From Prolixibacteraceae bacterium (lineage in GTDB: Bacteria; Bacteroidota; Bacteroidia; Bacteroidales; Prolixibacteraceae), in the NCBI GenBank assembly GCA_021740385.1, contig JAIOZY010000042.1, forward strand, positions 1 through 49,636: a stretch of 49,636 nucleotides of DNA, written 5' to 3'. This document shows, in pieces, positions 35,236-44,676 of this stretch (the stretch's first letter is position 1; the number at the start of each line of letters is the position of its first letter). Both the position numbers and the translations under genes were made by a program. Below the pieces are notes generated by a model. That model did no database searches, had not been told where the DNA came from, and saw only the letters and a list, made by a program, of their open reading frames with translations.

Positions 35236-35700
35236 TTAATATTCCCGCTCGCTGATTATCTTCCCGCTGGAATCATACTTTTTCCAGATACCCGTTTTTT
35301 CTCCATTTTGATAAAACAGTTCATAAATCAGGTTTCCGTTGTCGTCCCATATCTTCCATTTCCCATGCTTTTCACCCTCTTTATAACTGGCAAGGGCAAC
35401 TTTAACGCCGGCTTCGTTGTATGTTTTCCAAACGCCGTGCATCAGGTCATTTTTATACGAACGCAGTTCCTTTAATTGTCCGTTTTCAAAATAGATTTTA
35501 ACTTTCCCGTTTCTTAACCCCTTTTTCAGTTTCATAACCATTTCGACATTTCCATTGTCAAAATAATTTTTGTATGTCCCTGTATAAGGCTTATCACCCT
35601 TGTAATAAACACCATCCATTTCCTGAATGGAAGGTTCCTGTGCAACTACTGCAAATACAGGGAGGAAAAAAAGGATTAGTATTAAGATTAGGTTACGCAT
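35236..35700 (-). CDS. Exported MORN-repeat protein (YwqK-like)
   Basis: 154 residues. Signal peptide at 1-21 (LILFFLPVFAVVAQ). Five or six MORN_2-type repeats with the pattern Y-x-NG-x-x-x (GTYKNYFDNGNVEM, GKVKIYFENGQLKE, GVWKTYNEAGVKV, GKWKIWDDNGNLIY, GIWKKYDSSGKII). In Bacillus the family name is YwqK antitoxin, but in Bacteroidota such proteins are mostly exported and their role is unknown; no toxin gene is beside it. Confidence 0.85.
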   Translation of the reverse strand: MRNLILILILFFLPVFAVVAQEPSIQEMDGVYYKGDKPYTGTYKNYFDNGNVEMVMKLKKGLRNGKVKIYFENGQLKELRSYKNDLMHGVWKTYNEAGVKVALASYKEGEKHGKWKIWDDNGNLIYELFYQNGEKTGIWKKYDSSGKIISEREY

Positions 35701-35792
35701 GTTTCAATATTTGATTGTTAAAAAATTAACGCCGGACCAATGTCTTTATACATGTCCCACGCTTTGGTATTTGCAATTTACTTTTTACCTAA

Positions 35793-35821
35793 AGACCGCT
35801 GCCGGTAAAAAGCAGCGGTCT
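35793..35821 (-). terminator. Terminator hairpin after the TonB receptor/lipoprotein operon
   Basis: AGACCGCTGC (35793-35802) and GCAGCGGTCT (35812-35821) form a perfect 10-bp stem with a 9-nt loop, 35 nt after the stop at 35856. The T tract on the minus strand is short (TTTAGG). Confidence 0.6.
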
Positions 35822-35855
35822 GTAAGCTTTATAAAGATACTAAATAATTTTTATC

Positions 35856-38207
35856 CTACTTTGTCCAGCCTTCCATCCAGCCCGAACCGGCTCCGATGAA
35901 ATCGGTTGATTCAAAGAAATCATCATCGGCCGACATATCGTAGCCGCCGCTGTAAGTTTGCGAAATATCGATGCCCATCAAATTCTGGATGAAAATATTT
36001 GAAGAATTTTCAAACTGGTGGTCGGCAAGGTTGGCCGGTTTTTCCGAACCTTCGGTGGCCGAATATTTTATGGGCATATCCGACACCTGGTCGTTCACGT
36101 AAGCATAATCAACCACAAGCGAACCATCGCAAACATTCAACAGTGTTTGGTCGTGTTCTACGTGTATGCTGCGTTTGTCGAAGTTTGTAACAACGGCATT
36201 GAAAATTTTACCTTTCATCCCTTCGCGGAGTTTCATACCGTAACCTTCACCAACACCGTCGCCAATTAGTGTAATGTTCGATAACGTTGGGTTGGCATAA
36301 GGTTCAGCGGTGTTGTTCGAACCCAGGTTGTCGCCTTCAAAGCCGCGGTCGCCGTCAATAATACCGGCATCCTGAACGGCAACAAGGAACTGACCTTTGC
36401 CACTCCAGCCTTCGGTCCAGTCGTACGAGTCGTCGCCACAGGCATATACATAAGCGTATTTGATATTGGCTGTACCGCCAAAGAATTCAATACCATCATC
36501 GTTACCAACATAAATTTCAACGTATTCCATAGTCGTTCCCGAACCAACACCGTAGCATGAAATACCGTTGGCTTCGTGTTCCGAATCGAGGGCTGTACCT
36601 GAATATTCAACCCTTACGTATTTAATAACACCCGAGTTATCGTCATCGGCAGTGCCACCGTAAACGGCATCGCCAATTTCTGATAAGCCTGTATCACCTG
36701 AGTTAATTGAAGCTTTACCACAAATGTGGAGGCCGCCCCATGCACCGGCGCTTTGGTCGTTAGCTGTAAGAACGATGGGTTCGGAAGCAGTACCTTCGGC
36801 ATTGATTTTTGCACCTTGCTCGATCAAGAGGTACGAAAGGTCGGAAGCATCGGCGGTAATGGTTACACCGGGTTTAATATGAAGGGTTGCACCGTTTGTA
36901 ATATGCACGGTACCCGACAGGGTTGCATCTTCAACCACCCAGGTATCAACGGTAATTTGACCCGAAAGTGAAGTAACGGTATTCAGGGTTGAACCTGACC
37001 CCAGGTTGTTGGCCGAAACCATCCAGCTTGTCCAGCCTGTTCCGGCACCAATCTGACTGTCGGAAGCAAACCACGAATCAATGGTTGAAGCATCTTTTCC
37101 ACCACTGTAAGTCTGGCTTGCATCAACATCGCTAAGTGCTTCAACATGAATGTTGGCTGAATTTTCAAAATAGTGATCAGACAAGCCTGAAGGTTTATCC
37201 GATCCTTCGGTTGCCGAATATTTAATCGGGAGGTCGGTTACTACGTTGTTTACATATCCGTAATCGACCATTAACGAACCATCAACTACGTTAAGCAGGG
37301 TTTGGTCGTGCTCTACATGAATGCTCCTTTTATCGAAGCCTGTTACAATAAAGTTGTAGATTTTACCTTTTGTCCCTTCGCGGAGTTTCATACCGTAACC
37401 ACCATCAAGGCCGTCGCCAATAAGGGTAACCTGCGAAAAAGCAGGATTGGCATAAGGTTCAGCCGTGTTGTTGCTTCCCAGGTTATCACCTTCAAAACCA
37501 CGGTCGCCGGCATTTTCCTGCAACTGAACGGCAATCAGGTACTGGCCTTTTCCGCTCCAACCCTCGGTCCAGTCGAACGAATCGTCTTCGGCACCAACCA
37601 CCTTCACGTGTGAAATACAAACGGTTCCGCCAAAGAACTCGATACCGTCATCGGCACCAATGTAAATTTCAATGTTGTCCACTTCGGTACCCGAGCCAAC
37701 ACCGTAAAAGGAAATACCGTTGGCTTCGTGTTCCGAATCGAGTGCCGTACCTGAATATTCAACGGTTACATACTTCAGTACACCAGAATTATCAGCAGCA
37801 TCGGTCCCGCCATAAATGGCATCACCAATTTCAGATAATCCTGTATCGCCCGAGTTAATGGGTGCCTTACCACAAATATGAAGGCCGCCCCATGCACCCG
37901 AAGATGCATCGCTGGCAGTAAATACAATGGGATCGCTTTCTGTACCTTCGGCCATAATTTTTGCACCCTGTTCAACCAACAAATAGGTCAAATCGCTGGC
38001 ATCGGCGGTAATTTTCGTACCGGGCTCAATGGTTAATACTGCCGGGGCAATAACATGCACGGTTCCCACAAGGTCAACTTCACCCGACCATGTTACGTCT
38101 TCGGTAATATTACCACCTGTGTAGGGTTCATCTGTATCACAGCTATTGAATGTCAACAATACTGCTGCAATCGTTACAAAAGAAAAAATTGTTCTAATGT
38201 TTCTCAT
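35856..38207 (-). CDS. Lipoprotein made of two duplicated beta-helix halves
   Basis: 783 residues from the ATG at 38207, chosen for its lipoprotein signal (lipobox ending FNSC, Cys23). Two long repeats, about residues 35-393 and 418-781, share most residues: TxADASDLxYLLxEQGAKI, GAWGGLHICGKA, INSGDTGLSEIGDA, EYSGTALDSEHEANGIS, DDGIEFFGGT, RGFEGDNLGSNNTAEPYANP, GYGMKLREG and FDKRSIHVEHDQTLLNV. The pattern of short beta strands and Gly/Asn/Asp turns fits a parallel beta-helix. It follows the TonB receptor gene by 52 nt, the place usually taken by a SusD-like or other surface lipoprotein, so it is probably its partner at the outer membrane. Ligand unknown. Confidence 0.85.
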   Translation of the reverse strand: MRNIRTIFSFVTIAAVLLTFNSCDTDEPYTGGNITEDVTWSGEVDLVGTVHVIAPAVLTIEPGTKITADASDLTYLLVEQGAKIMAEGTESDPIVFTASDASSGAWGGLHICGKAPINSGDTGLSEIGDAIYGGTDAADNSGVLKYVTVEYSGTALDSEHEANGISFYGVGSGTEVDNIEIYIGADDGIEFFGGTVCISHVKVVGAEDDSFDWTEGWSGKGQYLIAVQLQENAGDRGFEGDNLGSNNTAEPYANPAFSQVTLIGDGLDGGYGMKLREGTKGKIYNFIVTGFDKRSIHVEHDQTLLNVVDGSLMVDYGYVNNVVTDLPIKYSATEGSDKPSGLSDHYFENSANIHVEALSDVDASQTYSGGKDASTIDSWFASDSQIGAGTGWTSWMVSANNLGSGSTLNTVTSLSGQITVDTWVVEDATLSGTVHITNGATLHIKPGVTITADASDLSYLLIEQGAKINAEGTASEPIVLTANDQSAGAWGGLHICGKASINSGDTGLSEIGDAVYGGTADDDNSGVIKYVRVEYSGTALDSEHEANGISCYGVGSGTTMEYVEIYVGNDDGIEFFGGTANIKYAYVYACGDDSYDWTEGWSGKGQFLVAVQDAGIIDGDRGFEGDNLGSNNTAEPYANPTLSNITLIGDGVGEGYGMKLREGMKGKIFNAVVTNFDKRSIHVEHDQTLLNVCDGSLVVDYAYVNDQVSDMPIKYSATEGSEKPANLADHQFENSSNIFIQNLMGIDISQTYSGGYDMSADDDFFESTDFIGAGSGWMEGWTK

Positions 38208-38259
38208 TTTTAAACTTTTTTTATTACACAATAAATGAATTGTATTGAACTTCATTTTT

Positions 38260-41040
38260 TTAAAATTTATAGCTAAGCCCAAGGCTAACAGATATCCCCG
38301 GGTTGTATACGTTTATGGGTACTGTGTCGGTTATGACATCCTGGTTTTCAAGGTCGGTATATACATCCTGGACAAATTGAACGTCCTGGTTCAGTATGTT
38401 TTTGACCGACAGGTTTATCTCGAACTTTTCATCGATTTTGTTTTTCAAAACAATATCGAACGAGTGAAATGGCAGCTCGTACTGGTTACCGGCGCCTGAA
38501 ACACCTACTGTTGTAAGGCGTTTGCCGAAAACATTGTAAACGAGCCCGATATACGATTTAACTTGCCTGGCAGCACCAAATTCCAGGGTATAACCCAAAT
38601 CGGCATTAATCAAATATGGCGAAGCCCCCTGAAGGGTACGTTCGGTATTGATTTCGGGTGCCCCGGGCGGAATGGTCAGGTGCGTGTAAATGTATGAGGC
38701 ATTTAAACCGGTGAACAGTTTCCCAAACTGCTTTTTAATTTCAAACTCGGCTCCGGCAGCCGTGGCATTATCGATAAAATTCCGGTAGGTATAAATAATG
38801 TCCGATCCGCCCATCAGCATCGAAACCCGTTCGATGGGGTCTACAATATGCTTGTAATAAACACCCAGCGAAATTATTTCCCCGGTTTCGGGAAACATCT
38901 CGTATTTCAGGTCGATGTTGTAGCTGTAAGAATTTTCGAGATAAGTGCCGTCAACATTTGGGTTTTCTTTCGTATACGGATTCCCCCGTATTTGTTTTTT
39001 CCCGGCTTCGGGTATCATGCGCACGGGCGTTTTTTCATAAAAACTTGGCCGTGTAACGGTACGGCTAAGCGCTAACCTGAAGTTTGCCTTCTCGGTGAGT
39101 GAATATTTAAAATTTAACGAAGGGAACAAGTCCAGGTTACTAAAACTGTACAACTGCTCGTCGTTATCAATTTTGTTGGTGTTCGATATCAGCTCCATGA
39201 GCGAATATTCGACCCGCAATCCGGCGTTAACCATCAATTCACTGCTTATATTGTAAATGGCATTTACAAATCCCGATTCAAGCATCAGGCTCGCCTCGTA
39301 ACCCATATCGTCGCTGGTATTAGCATCAATTTCGGTAATGAATTCAGGGGTAAGGAATTCATTGGGATTATCGGTATCGACAACAAGCTCGCGTATCGCA
39401 GCCTGATCGAATTTATAACCAAAAAAATACGAATTATAGTTCTGCGAAATGTAACGGGTTACAAGTCCGGCCGTTATCGAACCTTTATCGTCTCCGAGTT
39501 TGTAAGTGGCATCGGCATAACCATTTGCCTCCCATGCCTTTTGACTGGTAATTAAACGTTTGGTATCGTTTCCCGGGTTAAGCGAAAAGTACTGCCAGTC
39601 TTTATTCGGGTCTTGCTGAAAAATAATTTCCCGCCTGTCGGGTATATCATAGGTAACATTCATATACCCTCCCCTCCAGTTGAGGGTGAATTTTTCGGAA
39701 AGTTTGTGTTTCCCGGTTAACTGGTTGCTCAACAATTTATAGTTGATATACTCAGCCGAGCGTATTAACAAAAGGTCATCTTCCCCCCAGTCGCGCTTAT
39801 ATCCCCTTTTTTCCTTGAAACCGTCCTCGCCGTTGTTCAGGAAAATGAAGTTATATTTTACCGAATGATTGTTTTTGTTTGAATACGCAACATTGACCAA
39901 CGAAGAGAAGAGGGTATTGTATGAATATTCCTGGTTGATAAAATTTCCGTCGTCGTTTTTTTGTTTGTTGTAGGTTACTTCCAGTACATCGGGGTAGTAT
40001 TGGTAGCCGTTGTTAAAAGCCACGCTTGCCAGTATGCCAAGTTTTTGCCCGTAATTCAGGTCGAATTGTTTGCCGCCTTTGATTGAAAAATCGAATGCGG
40101 GCATGGCGTTGTCCTGGGTAAAATTGTAACTCTTGTAATTAAAATCTTCGCCAACGTCAAGCAAGCGGTTGACCACTTTATATGTTTCGGGCGTAAGTGC
40201 TTTACGGCTGTTTACATCGAAGCCGAAAAAAGTAGCACCTTCGGCATTAATGCGTTTGAACGGATTAAATGTTGAATTTGAATTGTATGCCGAACCCACG
40301 CTTATTGATAGAAATGGTTCGGCAGGATAATCCTTGGTTTCGATGTTGATGAGTGCCCCGGTATAATCGGCATAATTGGTTGTTGTAAACACTTTGCTCA
40401 CGTTTAACACCTTAACTATATCGGACGGGAAAATATCGAGTTTAATGATTTTCTTCACCGGATCGGGCGAAGTGATGGGCAGCCCGTTAAGTTGCGCGCT
40501 GTTGAACCTGTCGCCCAGTCCGCGTACAAAAAGCTGTTTCGATCCCATCATTGAAACACCTGTAACCTTTTTCACACCAGCCGCAATATCGCCGGCACCT
40601 TTCCGCGAAAGTTCAGAAGCCCCGATGTTTTGGGTCATCACGGCTGAATTTTTCTGCTCAAGGAGCAAAAGGTTTTCCGATTCGCGGTTGATTTTTGCTA
40701 CCACTTTCACCTCGGCAATTTCCTCAACCGCCTCACTCAAAAGGAAATTGAAAACTTTCTCATCGCCGTCAGCCAGTACAACATTTATTATTGTATCGGG
40801 TTTGTACGATATAAATTTACATACCAGGTTATACGTGCCTGGCTGAATACGGTCAATTACATAATTGCCGTCGAAATCACTCATTGCCCCCACGGTTGTC
40901 CCTTCTAAAATTACCGAAGCACCAAGGAGGGTTTCCCCGGTAGCGGCATCGGTAACCGATCCTTTAACACGGGCCTGTTGTGCATTGAGCTGGAAAGTTA
41001 AAAAGAGAAGGGTAATTAAATTTAAGATTGATAATTTCAC
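38260..41040 (-). CDS. TonB-dependent outer-membrane receptor
   Basis: 926 residues with a GTG start that gives a clean signal peptide (LNLITLLFLTFQLNAQ). Then a CarboxypepD_reg domain (VKGSVTDAATGETLLGASVILEGT to about 115), a plug domain at about 125-240 (VMTQNIGASELSRKGAGDIAAGVKKVTGV, LFVRGLGDRFNSAQLNGLP) and a 22-strand-type barrel ending in aromatic-terminated YNPGISVSLGLSYKF. It takes up a ligand through the outer membrane using TonB energy. It heads an operon with the beta-helix lipoprotein and lies a few genes from a PhoB/PhoR-like pair. Not the SusC type: there is no SusD. Confidence 0.93.
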   Translation of the reverse strand: MKLSILNLITLLFLTFQLNAQQARVKGSVTDAATGETLLGASVILEGTTVGAMSDFDGNYVIDRIQPGTYNLVCKFISYKPDTIINVVLADGDEKVFNFLLSEAVEEIAEVKVVAKINRESENLLLLEQKNSAVMTQNIGASELSRKGAGDIAAGVKKVTGVSMMGSKQLFVRGLGDRFNSAQLNGLPITSPDPVKKIIKLDIFPSDIVKVLNVSKVFTTTNYADYTGALINIETKDYPAEPFLSISVGSAYNSNSTFNPFKRINAEGATFFGFDVNSRKALTPETYKVVNRLLDVGEDFNYKSYNFTQDNAMPAFDFSIKGGKQFDLNYGQKLGILASVAFNNGYQYYPDVLEVTYNKQKNDDGNFINQEYSYNTLFSSLVNVAYSNKNNHSVKYNFIFLNNGEDGFKEKRGYKRDWGEDDLLLIRSAEYINYKLLSNQLTGKHKLSEKFTLNWRGGYMNVTYDIPDRREIIFQQDPNKDWQYFSLNPGNDTKRLITSQKAWEANGYADATYKLGDDKGSITAGLVTRYISQNYNSYFFGYKFDQAAIRELVVDTDNPNEFLTPEFITEIDANTSDDMGYEASLMLESGFVNAIYNISSELMVNAGLRVEYSLMELISNTNKIDNDEQLYSFSNLDLFPSLNFKYSLTEKANFRLALSRTVTRPSFYEKTPVRMIPEAGKKQIRGNPYTKENPNVDGTYLENSYSYNIDLKYEMFPETGEIISLGVYYKHIVDPIERVSMLMGGSDIIYTYRNFIDNATAAGAEFEIKKQFGKLFTGLNASYIYTHLTIPPGAPEINTERTLQGASPYLINADLGYTLEFGAARQVKSYIGLVYNVFGKRLTTVGVSGAGNQYELPFHSFDIVLKNKIDEKFEINLSVKNILNQDVQFVQDVYTDLENQDVITDTVPINVYNPGISVSLGLSYKF

Positions 41041-41093
41041 GTGTCTGTCTTTTTAATTTTATTCTGCGAGAAAATTATTTTCCTCATCTTGTT

Positions 41094-41108
41094 AAATATC
41101 TGATATTT
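41094..41108. promoter_or_regulatory. Operator-like palindrome upstream of the TonB receptor
   Basis: AAATATC-T-GATATTT, perfect around one central base, 54 nt before the GTG start. Fits a dimeric regulator site by symmetry only. Confidence 0.35.
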
Positions 41109-41250
41109 ATGCCGGAAACACCCGGGCTTTTTCAACACTGCTAAACAACCGATATAATGTTACAACCCGATTAAAGATCATTCAATTTTGGATTACATTT
41201 CGTTTAAAGAACCGTGAAAAGGAGGAAGGAACAAATAGCCATAGTTGCTG

Positions 41251-41258
41251 TATATTTG
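41251..41258 (+). promoter_or_regulatory. Candidate -7 box upstream of the T9SS cargo gene
   Basis: TATATTTG matches TAnnTTTG, 149 nt before the ATG at 41407; no clear -33 box. Confidence 0.25.
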
Positions 41259-41406
41259 GTGATTATACATTTAAGTATGCACAACTCCGGCACTCAAAAA
41301 ACGGTGAAGAGTTTACATCCAATGTTAAGTCAACAATAAATGGACAGCTATTTTCTTATGGACTTATTTTTCATAACTTTATACATGAAAAAAACACTGT
41401 TCCAAA

Positions 41407-43848
41407 ATGAGAACCATAAAAAGTAATCAGGCAATGTTTAGGGGAATAATCATCATCATGCTATTCTTTTTAAGCATAGAAAGCCACAGTCAGGTTATAT
41501 ACACCAACATCGAACCCGATATTCACATGTCGATACCAACCTACAATGGATACAACAATTACTACTTCGATGTTGATAATGATTCACACGATGATTTCTA
41601 CTTTACATACGACAAGATTTTTTTGGATACCTCCGTTTACATTAGGCCTTTAAGAAATACCGAATTTGTTGGCCCTGAATATTCAGACTATTACCCTTGT
41701 GCCGATACCCTGACATACAATGATCCAATTAATGAAACCCAAAACTGGACGAACAGGAATGATTTGATTATAACACTTATTGAACGTAACGTAACATTCT
41801 GGGGCAGGGTAAAAAACAAATTCATCGGTTTCAGGATAAAAGATAATACCGGCTATAAATACGGCTGGATAAGGCTTAAAGATTGTTATACAATTGCCGA
41901 TTACGCGATAAGCAATTTTTACGACAGTACCATTTATGCCGGCCAGGGTATTCTCCCCAAAATTGAAAACTTAAAAATTTCCGACATCAGCGATTTCAAA
42001 GATGGTCGCGACCTGAAAATTCAGTTTGAGAAATATATTGATGAAACATTATTGTCAAAATATAGGGTTGCAATTTTTAAAACAGAAAATATTGAACCCG
42101 GTACAGATATTCTTGAAAGATTTAATTCACCGGGGAATATTATTGAAATCCTACCTGACAAAAACAATCATGTCATCAGCCTGGATGAAAATTCTGTTGA
42201 CTACGACGGCGATTTAATCCGCGAACATGTACCCTACACGGTTTATGTCTTATGCATACCGGAATATTCCGATCCAACCATAAACCATTTATCAGCTCCT
42301 TCCAATTCATTATACCTCTCATCCCCGGTAGAAATGGCACAGGATGTAAAAGTTGAAAAGCAGTATCTCGGCGGCGGGCACTACCGGGTTGATGTAGCTT
42401 TTAAAAAAGCCGAAAATGAGGCGTATGTAAACGAATACAGGGTGCTATTTGTAAAATCTTCCCAAGTCTTGAAAATGAATATTGAAAAGGCCAATGGTGT
42501 TGAAGAAAACAACTATAGCAGGATGACCCCACAAGGCGATGATTATACAATTACGCTCTATTCCGATAACATCAAAGATATTAACGGGAACCAACTTTAC
42601 GCCGATAGCATGTACACCGTATTTATTTTATCAATAGCTGATGGTGTTGTTAAAACAGAAAATACATTGTCGGAAAACTCAGACCTGTTTCAGCTAATAA
42701 CCCCGGTAGAACCTGTTCATTCGGTTTTTGCCGAAGATATTGGCCAGAATGGCGACGGAAGTGATATACACATCGATTTTGCATTACCCGCCGATGAAAC
42801 AGGTATTGCCTGTTACCGAATTATTGCCTGTAAGAAGGAAGATGCTGCCGGCTTTAATAAAGATATTGCACGGGCGCTGAATCCCGGTTATTACTATGTT
42901 CATTATACGGGGCAGGGCAGCTCAGGTATTATACCTGGTGAAAATTTCAAAGACAAAAACGGCAAACTGTTACAGGAAAACACACCATATATTTTTTATG
43001 TTTTAAGTGTTGCGGACTTTATTGAGGCAGATACCGACACCCTTTCAGCACCATCCAACATTATCGAATTATCAACTCCCGATATTTTTAAAGCAGGTCA
43101 AAAAGAAGGTGAAAACATTATTTATACAAATATAGAACCCGACTTATCATACGAACCATATAGAGAATCCTACTATTACTACCTCGATTTGAATAATGAT
43201 AAGAATAATGATTTCCGCTTTTTAATTTCAGGAATTGTAAGCCCGGGAAATTCTATCGGATGCATTGTTTTAGAATCAATGGGAAATAATTCTTATTGTA
43301 CTTTCCCCGATGAAACTTTTCCTGAGCCACTTATGCAAAACAGTATGATAGGCCCTTCATTAACATGGCATAAAGGGAAATGCTTTCTTACAGATTACGA
43401 CTTCCTTCATGATATCAACATTAAGGGACCCTGGATGAAACTTGATGACCGTTACCTCGGGCTGCAAGTTGTTTTAGAAACAGATACAATTTACGGCTGG
43501 CTTGGCATGAAAATTTCCGACTATTGGAATTTAACAATCAGGGATTACGGATACTGTTCGAAAACACCCGATGAAGCAAATATTAAAAATTTGCGTGATG
43601 TGCTCATTTCTCCAAATCCGGCAATAGATTATTTTCAAATATCATGGAACAATCTGGAAACTATTCAAACCATTGAAATTATTTCATCAAACGGCCAAAG
43701 AATATACTCTAAAAATTTCCCCTGTAGTTCTTTAAAACAAAATAATATTAGTTTTCAATGTGTGGGTTGGCGAAATGGATTGTACCTGATTCGGGTTAAA
43801 ACATCAAACCAAACAATTACTAAAAAATTGGTGATCAATGGTTTTTAA
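41407..43848 (+). CDS. Large T9SS-secreted multidomain protein, function unknown
   Basis: 813 residues; a second Met nine codons in also gives a good signal peptide (GIIIIMLFFLSIESHSQ). The same ~190-residue module occurs at both ends: VIYTNIEPDIHMS with DVDNDSHDDFYF near 28-70, and IIYTNIEPDLSYEP with DLNNDKNNDFRF near 575-620. The D-x-D/N-N-D clusters suggest calcium binding. Between them are three fibronectin-III-like repeats, each ending with a TLSAPSNxxxLSxP-type segment. The C-terminal ~75 residues (VLISPNPAIDYFQI, GLYLIRVKTSNQTITKKLVI) are a T9SS type A sorting domain. It should reach the cell surface or medium. The 3' end overlaps the convergent PhoU-like gene by 4 nt. Confidence 0.82.
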   Translation: MRTIKSNQAMFRGIIIIMLFFLSIESHSQVIYTNIEPDIHMSIPTYNGYNNYYFDVDNDSHDDFYFTYDKIFLDTSVYIRPLRNTEFVGPEYSDYYPCADTLTYNDPINETQNWTNRNDLIITLIERNVTFWGRVKNKFIGFRIKDNTGYKYGWIRLKDCYTIADYAISNFYDSTIYAGQGILPKIENLKISDISDFKDGRDLKIQFEKYIDETLLSKYRVAIFKTENIEPGTDILERFNSPGNIIEILPDKNNHVISLDENSVDYDGDLIREHVPYTVYVLCIPEYSDPTINHLSAPSNSLYLSSPVEMAQDVKVEKQYLGGGHYRVDVAFKKAENEAYVNEYRVLFVKSSQVLKMNIEKANGVEENNYSRMTPQGDDYTITLYSDNIKDINGNQLYADSMYTVFILSIADGVVKTENTLSENSDLFQLITPVEPVHSVFAEDIGQNGDGSDIHIDFALPADETGIACYRIIACKKEDAAGFNKDIARALNPGYYYVHYTGQGSSGIIPGENFKDKNGKLLQENTPYIFYVLSVADFIEADTDTLSAPSNIIELSTPDIFKAGQKEGENIIYTNIEPDLSYEPYRESYYYYLDLNNDKNNDFRFLISGIVSPGNSIGCIVLESMGNNSYCTFPDETFPEPLMQNSMIGPSLTWHKGKCFLTDYDFLHDINIKGPWMKLDDRYLGLQVVLETDTIYGWLGMKISDYWNLTIRDYGYCSKTPDEANIKNLRDVLISPNPAIDYFQISWNNLETIQTIEIISSNGQRIYSKNFPCSSLKQNNISFQCVGWRNGLYLIRVKTSNQTITKKLVINGF

Positions 43849-44561
43849 CGGGCAGCAAACACTTCTTCTTTAACCTCAGGATAACTGCACGCCTGTAATT
43901 CACTGTTAATGTTTACCACCTGGCACAATGCATTAATCAGTTTTTCCATCTCTTTTATAAAATCAAAAAAGAGAAGTGAATTCCTGCGCGAGACTTCGTT
44001 ACAGCTTATCCGTGACACCTGGTTCTTGCTCATTTTTTGGAGTTCGGACAACAAACCGGTATGCAAATCGGAAAAGTCATCAACCTTGTTTTCATGTTCG
44101 TGCTCCATAACAGCAATTCCTGCATTTATAAATTTTGAAAACCGGTTTCTGAAAAGATCAAATTCTTTAGCTTGTTGATCATTAAAAGGTTTATGGGAAT
44201 TGTAAACGTGATGCGCAAATGAGTCCGCTATTTCGTTTAATGAATGGGCTGCCTTTTTTAACGAACCGGTTAACTGAAGGTATAGCCTGCCTGCTTCGGG
44301 CTGATTGGCTATCAGCCATTCAATCACCATTAGTTCATTCCCCTTTATCTGGCTGAATTTTTTAAATGTTTTCCCAGCACCGATCGCGGCTTTTTTCAAT
44401 TTCTTCCTTTTTTCGTTAAAAAAACCATCGAAGCATAGCGAACAGGTTGAATCTGTTGTTTCGAACAGCGTTAAAACATACACGGAACACGTGCTGTAAA
44501 AAATCGCCAAGCCGTCATCTTCCGGGTTATTAGTGCCAAGTTGGTAAACCCCTTTCATCAT
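43845..44561 (-). CDS. Stand-alone PhoU-like domain protein
   Basis: 238 residues, all helical. FFNEKRKKLKKAA, EAGRLYLQLTGSLKKAAHSLNEIADSFAHHVYNSHKPFND and NEVSRRNSLLFFDFIKEMEKLINALCQVV match the C-terminal PhoU-like region that many Bacteroidota PiT-type phosphate transporters carry after their membrane domain. Here no membrane part is present. It lies 115 nt after the histidine kinase gene on the same strand, in a PhoB/PhoR-like operon. Likely a cytoplasmic adaptor between phosphate status and the kinase or a transporter (inference); a cut-down transporter remnant is the alternative. Confidence 0.65.
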   Translation of the reverse strand: MMKGVYQLGTNNPEDDGLAIFYSTCSVYVLTLFETTDSTCSLCFDGFFNEKRKKLKKAAIGAGKTFKKFSQIKGNELMVIEWLIANQPEAGRLYLQLTGSLKKAAHSLNEIADSFAHHVYNSHKPFNDQQAKEFDLFRNRFSKFINAGIAVMEHEHENKVDDFSDLHTGLLSELQKMSKNQVSRISCNEVSRRNSLLFFDFIKEMEKLINALCQVVNINSELQACSYPEVKEEVFAAR

Positions 44562-44676
44562 TCGTTTGATTTATTATGAATTTTTGAAAGGGTGAAATGT
44601 AGGTAATAATGATTGCCTTTTATTTACAGAATTATTAATAAACGATTACATTTCAAGCGGGCAGGTTACAGGCTAA

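Larger units (their letters stand above)
41041..41406. other. Divergent intergenic control region
   Basis: 366 bp between the TonB receptor (minus) and a T9SS cargo gene (plus). A 15-bp palindrome lies at 41094-41108. A TATATTTG box is at 41251-41258. Otherwise AT-rich without other clear elements. Confidence 0.5.
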
